In this document: piece after piece, positions 56,316 to 64,000 of the stretch
How the letters are laid out: every line of letters begins with the position of its first letter
How positions within the stretch are numbered: the first letter of the stretch is position 1
DNA from: Lachnospiraceae bacterium
GTDB lineage: Bacteria; Bacillota; Clostridia; Lachnospirales; Lachnospiraceae
NCBI GenBank assembly: GCA_910575565.1
Contig: CAJTFL010000002.1
Coordinates: 124,001-188,000, forward strand
Length of the DNA stretch: 64,000 nt
Direction: 5' to 3'
Position numbers and translations under genes: made by a program
The notes under the pieces: generated by a model
Databases searched by the model: none
What the model saw: the letters and a program-made list of their open reading frames with translations, nothing else
What the model was told of the DNA's origin: nothing

Positions 56316-58236
56316 GGCCTTCCTCCTGCTTCTTTTCAGCCGGGATTAAAATCCGTGTTTTCGTGTAAACCCCCGGCTCGCTTTCCATCTCCATCTGAAA
56401 CGCTTCCTTAAAATGAAGGGACAGGCGGCTAAACACGTTTTCTATGCCAATGCTGTAATTGTCATCCGGCCTGCGCACTTTCCCTTTTAAAATCTGGGCA
56501 ATCTTTTCCGGCCCCATCCCTGCCCCGTTGTCCTCCACCTCCAGGCATAGCCTCTCTTCTTCCAGGCAAAATCTCTCTTCCTCCATGGACACCCGAATCA
56601 TTAGCTGCCCAATGCCTTCTCCCATGTCGGCAAAGCCATGGACAATGGAATTTTCCACCACCGGCTGGAGCACCAGGCGGGGCATCATCCGATCAAGGCA
56701 GGCCGGATCCACCTGATAAGACACCTCAAACCCATCAGAATACCGGATTTTCATCAGGTATAAGTAGCTGTCCAAAACCTCCAATTCCTCCCTGACCGTA
56801 TAAAAGCTGCTGTTGCTGCGGAAGGAGCAGGTAAGAATCTGGATCAGCGCCTCCGCCATCCGCCGGATGCCGTCGAATTTGGATACCTGAGCCATGAAGC
56901 GGATGGAGGTCAATGAATTCACCAAAAAATGGGGATTGATCTGGGACTGCAGGGCCCGCACCTGTGCCTCCAGCTTTTTCTCCTGAGCCTTTTCCCTCTC
57001 CTCCACCGAGGTTTTCAGCTGCCGCACCGTCCGGTTAAAGGAATGGATCATCTGGCGGATCTCCGCCTGCCCTGCCGGCTCAATATGGGTTTCCAAATTT
57101 CCTTCCTCCACCTGGCGCAGCCCCTCCACCATGGTATGGACAGGCCGGATAATGCTCTGCAAAAAGAACCGGGAGAAGGAAGCGTACAAAAGGAACAGGC
57201 CGCCGATCACCGCAAGCATCAGGCTGGCTACCCGGTTAAAGCCTGCCGTCAGGGAATGGGTTTTCACGCAGGAGGCAAGCTTCCAGCCCATTTCCGGGAT
57301 GTCTGAGATCACCAAGGTATAGTTTCCGCCGCCTCTTAGCCCATTCCCAGGCAGCCGCCTTTGATACACCCCGGCGGCAGGCTCAGGGCTGTATTTCACG
57401 CTTCCGGCCTGTACTTCTTCTAAAATGGCAGCAGATACCTTGCCGCCCATCCTTCCTCCTTTTTCCTTCCCGGAAACCATCAGGGACAGAAAATCCTGTG
57501 CCGTATCCCCGCTTCCTCCGCGAAAAATCAGGTTTCCCTCTTCATCCAAAAGCACCGTATCCCCCAGGCCCTCCCTGTAGGCCTTATCAGCCAGCAGGCT
57601 TCCTATGCGCGTGCGGAAAAACAGCACGATCATATCGATCTTTTCCGAACGGTCAACCCCAATATCCGGGGAAAGGGCTACCGCAATCACCAATTCCCTG
57701 CTCCTTCCCCCCGTAAGGGTTACTTTCTTATGGGAAGTGTCGTAGCAGCCTACCGTTACCGTATTGGGCTTTTCCTGGGCTTTTTCGTACCAGCGGGAGG
57801 CCATCACCTCTTCCCGGGGGATGGCCAGCTCCTGCTTAATATACGTATATCTGCCGTCATTCATATAAACCATGCCGGAGATCACCGTCTGCTTAGGAGC
57901 CATGGCTACCTGGAACAGCTGATCTAACTGGCTTGCATACTTATTGCGCACCTTCGGGTCTGCGGTATCCGTCATGGACGCCGTCTCCACCAATTCATTA
58001 TTATTCACGTAAACCATATGGGAAAGCTGCAAAGACGCATCCTGCACGCTTTCCGTCAAGCTGGAAATCACCGTATTCTGCCTGCTTTTAATGGCCGATA
58101 TGGCGGAATTCTGCATCATCAGCCGGATAACGCTTAAAGAAAGGACAAAGACCAAAAGGATAGGAACCACCACCATGGCGGCAAAGCTAAAGTAGTACAC
58201 TTTTCTTAAGGAATAGTATTTTTTCGCCTTATCCAT
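56293..58236 (-). CDS. Sensor histidine kinase, YesM type
   Basis: A 647-residue sensor. N-terminal membrane segment (about 15-38), an extracellular sensing domain (Cache-like, about 40-325), second membrane segment (about 330-352), HAMP (about 355-405), His-kinase domain with phospho-acceptor His in SQINPHFLVNSL (about 435) and ATPase part with PRLVLQPVVENSIVHG and EDNGAGMGP. Pairs with the regulator that follows. GGAGG is in the last codons of the SNF2 gene. Confidence 0.93.
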   Translation of the reverse strand: MDKAKKYYSLRKVYYFSFAAMVVVPILLVFVLSLSVIRLMMQNSAISAIKSRQNTVISSLTESVQDASLQLSHMVYVNNNELVETASMTDTADPKVRNKYASQLDQLFQVAMAPKQTVISGMVYMNDGRYTYIKQELAIPREEVMASRWYEKAQEKPNTVTVGCYDTSHKKVTLTGGRSRELVIAVALSPDIGVDRSEKIDMIVLFFRTRIGSLLADKAYREGLGDTVLLDEEGNLIFRGGSGDTAQDFLSLMVSGKEKGGRMGGKVSAAILEEVQAGSVKYSPEPAAGVYQRRLPGNGLRGGGNYTLVISDIPEMGWKLASCVKTHSLTAGFNRVASLMLAVIGGLFLLYASFSRFFLQSIIRPVHTMVEGLRQVEEGNLETHIEPAGQAEIRQMIHSFNRTVRQLKTSVEEREKAQEKKLEAQVRALQSQINPHFLVNSLTSIRFMAQVSKFDGIRRMAEALIQILTCSFRSNSSFYTVREELEVLDSYLYLMKIRYSDGFEVSYQVDPACLDRMMPRLVLQPVVENSIVHGFADMGEGIGQLMIRVSMEEERFCLEEERLCLEVEDNGAGMGPEKIAQILKGKVRRPDDNYSIGIENVFSRLSLHFKEAFQMEMESEPGVYTKTRILIPAEKKQEEGHESGDNR

Positions 58237-58238
58237 AC

Positions 58239-61200
58239 TCAGCCATCCTCCAGCAGCTTAAGGATCTCTTCCTTCCCAAGGCTTGCAAAATCCAAGGTTC
58301 CCCTGGCGATAATCTGATCGGCCAGATGCTTCTTTAACCCCTGGAGATGAAGGATATTTTCCTCGATTGTCCCTTTCATGATCAGCTTAAACACTGTCAC
58401 TTGCTTCTCCTGGCCGATCCGGTGCGCCCTGTCCGTAGCCTGATCCTGTGCCGCTACGTTCCACCAGGGATCGTAGTGGATTACCATATCCGCCGCCGTT
58501 AAGTTAAGACCCGTTCCCCCGGCCTTTAAGGAAATCAGGAACACCGGCACGCCGCCGTTTTCAAAGGCCTGAACCATCTGCATCCTGTCCTCCTTGGGCG
58601 TGCTTCCGGTCAGCGTATAATAGGGAATCTCCTCTGCCGAAAGCCGTTTGCCAATGATCGCCAGCATGGAGGTAAACTGGGAAAACAGCAGGATCTTATG
58701 CCCGCCCTGAATCCCGTTGCGCACCAAATCAATGCAGGTTTCCAGCTTGGCCGAACCGCCCTTGTAGTTTTCATAGCAAAGCCCCGGGTCGCAGCAAAGC
58801 TGCCTTAGGCGGGTAAGACCGGCCAAAATCTGCAGCTTGGCCGCCGGATGCTCCCCATCCTCAAGCTCTGCCTTAAGCTTTGCCGCATTGGCCATATAAA
58901 GCTCCTTCTGCTTTTCCTTAAATTTGGAATAAACTTCCATCTCCATTTTTTCCGGCAGCTCCCTAAGCACATCCGCTTTTAAACGGCGCAGGACAAATGG
59001 GCCTGTAAGCCTGCCTAAGGTGGCAAGGGCTTCCCTGTCCCCGTCCTTTGCGATGGGCGTCTCATAAGAGCGTTTAAACTTTGCGTAAGAAAACAAAAAC
59101 CCCGGCATCAGGAAGTCGAAAATGCTCCAAAGCTCGCTTAACCGGTTCTCCACCGGCGTCCCCGTCAGGGCAAACCTGGTTTGGGCACGGATGGCCTTCA
59201 CCGCCCTGGCGCTTTGGGTGGAAGCGTTCTTGATAAACTGTGCCTCATCGATCACCTGGAAACGGAAGGACATTTTCTGGTAATGCTCCATATCCCGCTT
59301 TAGCAGCTCATAGGAGGTAATCAGCACCTGGCAGGGCATCTCCGTCTTATCCAGCGCTTCAAAGGCTTCCCTTCTCTGGGCGGCGCTGCCCGCTATGGTG
59401 CGGATGCGGATGCCCGGGGCAAACTTTTTAAATTCGTTCTCCCAGTTGTACACCAGGGACGCCGGACATACGATCAGGGAAGGCTTGCTTTTCCCGCCGA
59501 CTTCTTTGCCTTCCCGGTACTCGTCCGCAAACAGTGCAATCACCTGCACCGTTTTTCCCAGCCCCATATCGTCCGCCAGGATCCCGCCAAATCCCCAGCC
59601 ATCCAGCGTCCTAAGCCACCGGTAGCCGATTTTCTGGTATCCCCGAAGCACGTCCTGCAAAACCGGGGGGACGGCATAATCGCTGTCCTCCACGGCCTTC
59701 ATTCCCCGCACCATGGCCTTAAACAGCTGATCCCGGTAAAAGGCAATCCCCGGCCCCTCTTTTAACAGGCTGTCCAAGTACAGGGCGCGGCAGGCGGGAA
59801 GGCGCACCCCTTTATCCAAAAGCTCCTCCCCGGACAAGGAAAGACCTGTCCCAAGGCGGAGCACCGCCAAAAGCCCGTCATCCTCCAGCTTTAAAAATTC
59901 CCCGGATTTTAACCGGCAAAATTTCCGCTTTTGCTGGTAAGCTTCCAAAACCTTGGCAAAATCGCTTCCCTTCAGCCCTTCCATGTCCACCTGGATATCC
60001 AGCCAGCCGCCACCCATGGATACCTTGGCCGTCACCTTGGCCTGGGGGCGGATTTTAAACCGGTTAAGGCTTTCTGACACCGTAACCTGACCCAGCCTGG
60101 AAAACTCCTTTATCCCCTGGTCAAACAGCTTAAACATCAGTTCCTCATCGTCCCGGATCACAAACTTTTTCTGGCTGCCTTCCTGGATATAGAAATATTT
60201 GGCAATTAACTGATTGACCCGGAATTCCCCCGGCACATCACGGCACACCGTTTTCGGCAAAGTTTCATCTTCCGCCGGGTGGAAGGAAAAATCCCCATAG
60301 GAAAGAACCGGCTCCAACTCCACCTCCCCCGGCCCTTTGGAATCAAACCGGAAACAAGCCTTTAAAGGCTCCGGGCGGTAGCTAAGCCAGTCAATCTCAT
60401 CCCCTTCAATAATGCAGAATTCTTCGATTTTCTTTAGCACCCGCTGGTAAAACAGCGGGATGTCCTTTTCATTAACCGTTACCTGGAAATCCCTGCTGCG
60501 GTTCATCTGATCCATAAACACGCCTAATGTGCGGCTGCACCGCTCATCGCAGAGATAAAGCCTTTCCTCGTCCGCCACATACAGCCTCCGCTCCCCAAAA
60601 AAGGCAATGTAATTCTCCTTTAAGGCCACAAAAAGGCCGGTTTCATTCCGGCGGCAGACGGATATGCGAAATCGTGGATTTTGGCGGCACACATAAAGCA
60701 TCCCTTTCACCCTGCCGCCCGCTTCCGTTTCCAGAACCGTCCCCTCCGCAATGGCAAAAAAGCGATCCCGGTTCTCCCGGTTTAAGCTAAGCTCCTTTAG
60801 GGGAGGCTGGGTTTCAAAGGAAGAACGGCAAAACTGGGCGAAATACTCCCGGTATGTATTGGCAAGCTCTGCGGCAAACTCCACCAAAGGGCGGCACTCC
60901 GGCTTAAACACATCTAAACTGTGGTGAAAAGCAAAATCCTTTCCGTACTCCACAAACGTGCCCCCAGCCACTGCCTGGGCAAATGCCGCCAGATCTTTCA
61001 CCGGGAGCTGGCGTTTCCTAGCCAGCTTAAAGCTTACCCTTACCTCCCGGCCGCCGGAGGATAAAATAAGCTTGGGGATAAAGGCCACCTGAGCCTCCTG
61101 CCCCTCCAGCTTAATCTGCTCCACCTCCCGGTTCGTATACTCCCGGATCATGGCCCGGACCTCCGGGGAGGTATAGACCAGGAAAGAGCCTGCCCCGGTC

Positions 61201-61421
61201 TTTACGGGATATTCCTTCCGGTAAGCCTCCCAGGAGGCGGCAGCGTGGGGGCACAGCTCCTGCCCCCCGCCCTGTCCCCCGCAGGAGCAGGCATAGCCGC
61301 AAACCTTCCCGTCCCGGCTGTGCAGCCTCACCTGGTATTCCCCCCTGTCCTCCTCCGCCACAGCCTGGATCTTATCTTCCCCTTTCCAAAAATGGCTAAC
61401 GGTGATATTCCTGATCTTCAA
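58239..61421 (-). CDS. SNF2-family helicase with SWIM zinc finger
   Basis: A 1060-residue DNA-translocase. N-terminal SWIM zinc finger: Cys45, Cys47, Cys57 and His59 (ACSCGG, ELCPH). Middle: SNF2-associated domain. Then SNF2 ATPase with Walker A ILADDMGLGKTVQ, DEAQ box VIDEAQFIKN, LTGTPVENRLSELWSIF, and C-terminal helicase lobe with LFSQFTSML and DRAHRIGQ. Start codon is TTG, with GGAG 5 bp upstream. It lies 20 bp after argS and 2 bp before YesM. No methylase or nuclease neighbours, so a defence role is not suggested here. Confidence 0.92.
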   Translation of the reverse strand: MKIRNITVSHFWKGEDKIQAVAEEDRGEYQVRLHSRDGKVCGYACSCGGQGGGQELCPHAAASWEAYRKEYPVKTGAGSFLVYTSPEVRAMIREYTNREVEQIKLEGQEAQVAFIPKLILSSGGREVRVSFKLARKRQLPVKDLAAFAQAVAGGTFVEYGKDFAFHHSLDVFKPECRPLVEFAAELANTYREYFAQFCRSSFETQPPLKELSLNRENRDRFFAIAEGTVLETEAGGRVKGMLYVCRQNPRFRISVCRRNETGLFVALKENYIAFFGERRLYVADEERLYLCDERCSRTLGVFMDQMNRSRDFQVTVNEKDIPLFYQRVLKKIEEFCIIEGDEIDWLSYRPEPLKACFRFDSKGPGEVELEPVLSYGDFSFHPAEDETLPKTVCRDVPGEFRVNQLIAKYFYIQEGSQKKFVIRDDEELMFKLFDQGIKEFSRLGQVTVSESLNRFKIRPQAKVTAKVSMGGGWLDIQVDMEGLKGSDFAKVLEAYQQKRKFCRLKSGEFLKLEDDGLLAVLRLGTGLSLSGEELLDKGVRLPACRALYLDSLLKEGPGIAFYRDQLFKAMVRGMKAVEDSDYAVPPVLQDVLRGYQKIGYRWLRTLDGWGFGGILADDMGLGKTVQVIALFADEYREGKEVGGKSKPSLIVCPASLVYNWENEFKKFAPGIRIRTIAGSAAQRREAFEALDKTEMPCQVLITSYELLKRDMEHYQKMSFRFQVIDEAQFIKNASTQSARAVKAIRAQTRFALTGTPVENRLSELWSIFDFLMPGFLFSYAKFKRSYETPIAKDGDREALATLGRLTGPFVLRRLKADVLRELPEKMEMEVYSKFKEKQKELYMANAAKLKAELEDGEHPAAKLQILAGLTRLRQLCCDPGLCYENYKGGSAKLETCIDLVRNGIQGGHKILLFSQFTSMLAIIGKRLSAEEIPYYTLTGSTPKEDRMQMVQAFENGGVPVFLISLKAGGTGLNLTAADMVIHYDPWWNVAAQDQATDRAHRIGQEKQVTVFKLIMKGTIEENILHLQGLKKHLADQIIARGTLDFASLGKEEILKLLEDG

Positions 61422-61441
61422 AACGCTCCCCCCTGGCTGGC

Positions 61442-63271
61442 TTACATCCTTTCCGGCGCCTCAAACCCCAGCACCTGAATGCAGGCGCAGAGCACATCCT
61501 TCGCCAAGGTAATCAGCCTGATATAGCTCTTACGCTTCCCTAAATCCTCCTCCGACAGAATCTTTGTATCATGGTAAAAGCGGTTAAAATCATTGGATAA
61601 ATCATAAATATACTGGCATAGCTTATGGGGAGCCTTCTCCTCAAAAGCGCTTTCCATCACGTCATTGTACCGGGCAATTTCAAGCATCAGCTCCTTCTCC
61701 CCATCCGATGCGGCAGGCAGAATCAGACCCTTTCCTGCATCCTTTCCCTGTTCCTTATCCTTATTTAAAATAGACTTAATCCGAACAATCGTATACAGGA
61801 TATACGGCCCCGTATTCCCCTCAAAAGAGACAAACCGATCAATGTCAAAGATATAATCCTTAGCCGCCTGATTGGACAAATCCCCATACTTCAAGGCAGC
61901 CAGACCCACGATCTTAGCCGTATTCCTGGCCTCCTCCTCCGTGGCCGTCCGGTTCTCCATGATCCGCTGGTATCCGGCCTGGTTAATGTCATCCATCAAA
62001 TGCTCAAGGCGCATCACGCCCCCGTCCCTGGTCTTAAAGGGCTTCCCGTCCTTCCCGTTCATCGTGCCAAACCCCAAAAAGCTCATGGGCTTATCCGGAG
62101 CCACAAACCCGGCCTTTTTCGCCACCCGGAACACCTGGGTAAAATGAAGCTCCTGCCGCTTATCCGCGATATAAATATAGGCGTCGGGATGAAGCTCCTT
62201 CTCCCGCTCCAAAATCGTCCCCAGATCCGAAGTGGCATATAAAGCCGCCCCGTCCGACTTCTGCACGATGCAGGGAGGAAGCTCCTTGGAATCCCCCGGC
62301 TGGCCGATATCCACCACCAAGGCTCCCTGGCTCTCATAGGCAAGCCCCTTTGCTTTCAAATCCTCAATCAGACCGGGGATATACTTCTGGGCATCGCTCT
62401 CCCCCTTCCACAGCTCGAAAAACACATTCAGATTCCGGTAATTTTTCTCCAAATCCGCCCGGGAAACCCTCATGATATGCTGCCAAATCGCCATAAACGG
62501 CTTGTAGCCCTCCTGCAGCTTCCTGGTAGCCAGATGGGCCCTCTCGGCAAAAGCCGCGGACTCCGCCTCCCTTTTGGCAACCTCCTCTTCAGCCATCCCC
62601 GCCTTCCTGGCATCCTCCGCCTTAAACTTGGCCTTCAGGCTTGCCGTGGGGTAAATCTCCTCCAGCTCACTGATGGTAAAGGGAGACTCCTCGGGATAAT
62701 TTCCCTCAAACCCTTCGTCAAAATAAGGCAGATCCGGCTTCCGATCCCTAAGCTCCTCGATAATCAGCCCCATCTGCAGCCCCCAGTCCCCCAAATGGAT
62801 ATCGCCCACCATCCGGTGGCCCAGGGCAAGGCCCATCCGCTTAATGCTTTCGCCGATCACCGCCGAGCGCAAATGCCCCACATGGAGGGGCTTGGCCACG
62901 TTCGGGCCGCCGTAATCCACCACAATCGTTTTCGGCTCCTTCTGCCGCTCAAGTCCCAGCCGCCCATCCACCGCCATCCGGTTTAAATAATCCGCCATAA
63001 AGCCTTCGTCCAGCTTTAAATTAATAAACCCGGGCATCACTGCCTGGCAAAGGGAAAATACCTCCCCTTCCCCCAGATTTTCCACCACCTGGGCAGCAAT
63101 TTCCATAGGCTTTTTCCTATACGCTTTAGCCGCCGCCATAGCGCCATTGCACTGGTATTCGCAAAGATCCGGCCTGTTGGACAAAACTGCCTTGGCAAAC
63201 CGCTCCTCATAGCCACAGGCCAAAAAGGCTTTTTTCAGTTCCCCTTCTATCCGTTCTAGAATTTTTTCCAT
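61442..63271 (-). CDS. argS: Arginyl-tRNA synthetase
   Basis: A 609-residue class I synthetase. Add-domain N-terminus (about 1-110), HIGH-type HVGH at 130-133 (PNVAKPLHVGHLRS), the GKPFKTRDG stretch in the KMSKS position (common ArgRS variant) and the C-terminal DALR anticodon-binding domain (NDFNRFYHD). Charges tRNA-Arg. The ATG at 63271 has GGAGG 5 bp upstream; a TTG four codons earlier overlaps it. Head of the run with SNF2, YesM and YesN. Confidence 0.96.
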   Translation of the reverse strand: MEKILERIEGELKKAFLACGYEERFAKAVLSNRPDLCEYQCNGAMAAAKAYRKKPMEIAAQVVENLGEGEVFSLCQAVMPGFINLKLDEGFMADYLNRMAVDGRLGLERQKEPKTIVVDYGGPNVAKPLHVGHLRSAVIGESIKRMGLALGHRMVGDIHLGDWGLQMGLIIEELRDRKPDLPYFDEGFEGNYPEESPFTISELEEIYPTASLKAKFKAEDARKAGMAEEEVAKREAESAAFAERAHLATRKLQEGYKPFMAIWQHIMRVSRADLEKNYRNLNVFFELWKGESDAQKYIPGLIEDLKAKGLAYESQGALVVDIGQPGDSKELPPCIVQKSDGAALYATSDLGTILEREKELHPDAYIYIADKRQELHFTQVFRVAKKAGFVAPDKPMSFLGFGTMNGKDGKPFKTRDGGVMRLEHLMDDINQAGYQRIMENRTATEEEARNTAKIVGLAALKYGDLSNQAAKDYIFDIDRFVSFEGNTGPYILYTIVRIKSILNKDKEQGKDAGKGLILPAASDGEKELMLEIARYNDVMESAFEEKAPHKLCQYIYDLSNDFNRFYHDTKILSEEDLGKRKSYIRLITLAKDVLCACIQVLGFEAPERM

Positions 63272-63353
63272 GATTTCCTCCAAATTAAAGCTATCGATGT
63301 TTCCTGGTTTTTTTCCTTAATATTGCCATCCCGCAGCGCCCTCCACTGAGATA

Positions 63354-63380
63354 AAAAGCCTGCGTCCGAAGACACAGGCC
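63354..63380 (-). terminator. UUCG-loop terminator after efp
   Basis: On the minus strand GCCTGTGTC-TTCG-GACGCAGGC is followed by TTTTTAT. The 9-bp stem has one wobble pair and the very stable UUCG tetraloop. Clear intrinsic terminator for efp, which isolates it from argS. Confidence 0.92.
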
Positions 63381-63481
63381 CTAAAAACCAACTTACCTCA
63401 CCACGGCAGCCCAGAATGTGTTTTAAAATGCCCTAACAAACAGCCTTCCCTCTGCACGCCGCGATTCACGCATACCTTATC

Positions 63482-64000
63482 TTATGCTCGTCCCAAATAT
63501 TCGCTGGTTCTGGTATCAATTTTTACCTTATCGCCTACATTAATAAACAACGGCACATTGATCTGCGCACCGGTTTCCACGGTGGCCGGCTTGGATGCGC
63601 CTGTTGCCGTATCGCCCTTAAAGCCCGGCTCGGTATCCGTGATTTCCAGCTCTACAAACAGCGGAGGTTCGATGGAGAATACGCTGCCGTTGTAAGAACA
63701 TACCTTAACCATCTCATTTTCCTTTACGAATTTTAATGCGTCCCCGATTAACTCGGAGTTTAAGGCAACCTGATCGTAGGTCTCTACGTTCATGAAATTA
63801 TATAAGTCACCGTCTGCATACAGATACTGCATATCCACACGGTCAATCCTGGCTGCCGGGAATTTTTCCGTGGGGCGGAAGGTGCGCTCTACCACGCCGC
63901 CGTTAATGACATTTTTTAATTTGGTGCGGACGAATGCCGCGCCCTTGCCCGGTTTTACGTGCTGGAACTCCAAAATCTGAACTACCTGCCCATCAATTTC
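63482..64000 (-). CDS. efp: Elongation factor P (5' end outside window)
   Basis: 172 residues are visible; the frame is open to the window edge and about 13 N-terminal residues are missing compared with the usual 185. Seen: [20 protein letters not shown] with the loop Lys that is modified in many bacteria, [27 protein letters not shown] and the C-terminal [16 protein letters not shown] rescues ribosomes stalled at polyproline. Confidence 0.96.
   Translation of the reverse strand, partial: EIDGQVVQILEFQHVKPGKGAAFVRTKLKNVINGGVVERTFRPTEKFPAARIDRVDMQYLYADGDLYNFMNVETYDQVALNSELIGDALKFVKENEMVKVCSYNGSVFSIEPPLFVELEITDTEPGFKGDTATGASKPATVETGAQINVPLFINVGDKVKIDTRTSEYLGRA

Noticed and set aside
58239-61421. 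SNF2 gene as part of an anti-phage island
   Set aside because: Neighbours are argS and a sugar regulator; no nuclease, methylase or PLD partner.

Overview
The window looks like a low-to-mid GC Gram-positive Clostridia chromosome, most likely Lachnospiraceae. Supporting signs are Shine-Dalgarno starts throughout, lipobox lipoproteins, a Tad/Flp pilus locus without secretin genes, YesMN-type sugar regulation, CUT1 sugar permeases without their own ATPase, and surface proteins ending in choline-binding-type cell-wall repeats. No rRNA, tRNA, CRISPR array, transposase or integrase was seen.

Left edge (1-1.2 kb): the first codons of a secreted protein leaving the window, then a hicA-hicB toxin-antitoxin pair on the plus strand with a promoter that overlaps an inverted repeat.

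Centre (1.2-36.8 kb): a very long run of 24 genes, all on the minus strand, read from a promoter at 36.79 kb leftwards. It starts with a Tad pilus locus (TadZ/CpaE, TadA, TadB, TadC, Flp pilin, TadE, a large TadG-like DUF5702 protein, a second TadE-like protein, prepilin peptidase). It continues without strand change into an FHA protein, a PP2C phosphatase, a macro-domain protein and a second prepilin peptidase. Two wall-binding secreted proteins follow (CAP domain; transglutaminase), then a four-gene Dlt-like acyl-transfer cassette (carrier protein, MBOAT, SGNH-like protein with Cys at the nucleophile position, AMP ligase). The run ends with Ser/Thr kinase, LRR, VWA, small membrane protein, LRR lipoprotein, a 53-residue membrane protein, a second Ser/Thr kinase with an outer beta-propeller, and a large wall-binding protein. 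I read this as one envelope system: a pilus and surface-display apparatus controlled by two transmembrane kinases, one phosphatase and one FHA adaptor, possibly with acyl decoration. That joint function is inference. A divergent XRE regulator (36.86 kb) faces the pilus promoter across a small inverted repeat.

Right part (37.5-64 kb): base composition becomes clearly GC-richer. It holds an oppABCDF peptide importer, a phosphopantetheinyl transferase (possible activator of the carrier protein), a decayed AAA15-type ATPase, an acyltransferase 3 membrane protein, a LacZ-type beta-galactosidase, and a tight series argS - SNF2 helicase - YesM - YesN - sugar-binding lipoprotein - two sugar permeases. 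The window ends inside efp. This part carries many small repeats: two copies of a dispersed hairpin repeat (one of them in the left part), three short tandem arrays within 3 kb (44.3-47.3 kb), and a 116-bp inverted-repeat element that carries the lacZ promoter.

Several starts were moved inward from the longest open frame because a good ribosome binding site precedes an inner ATG, or because a promoter or repeat lies in the extension.
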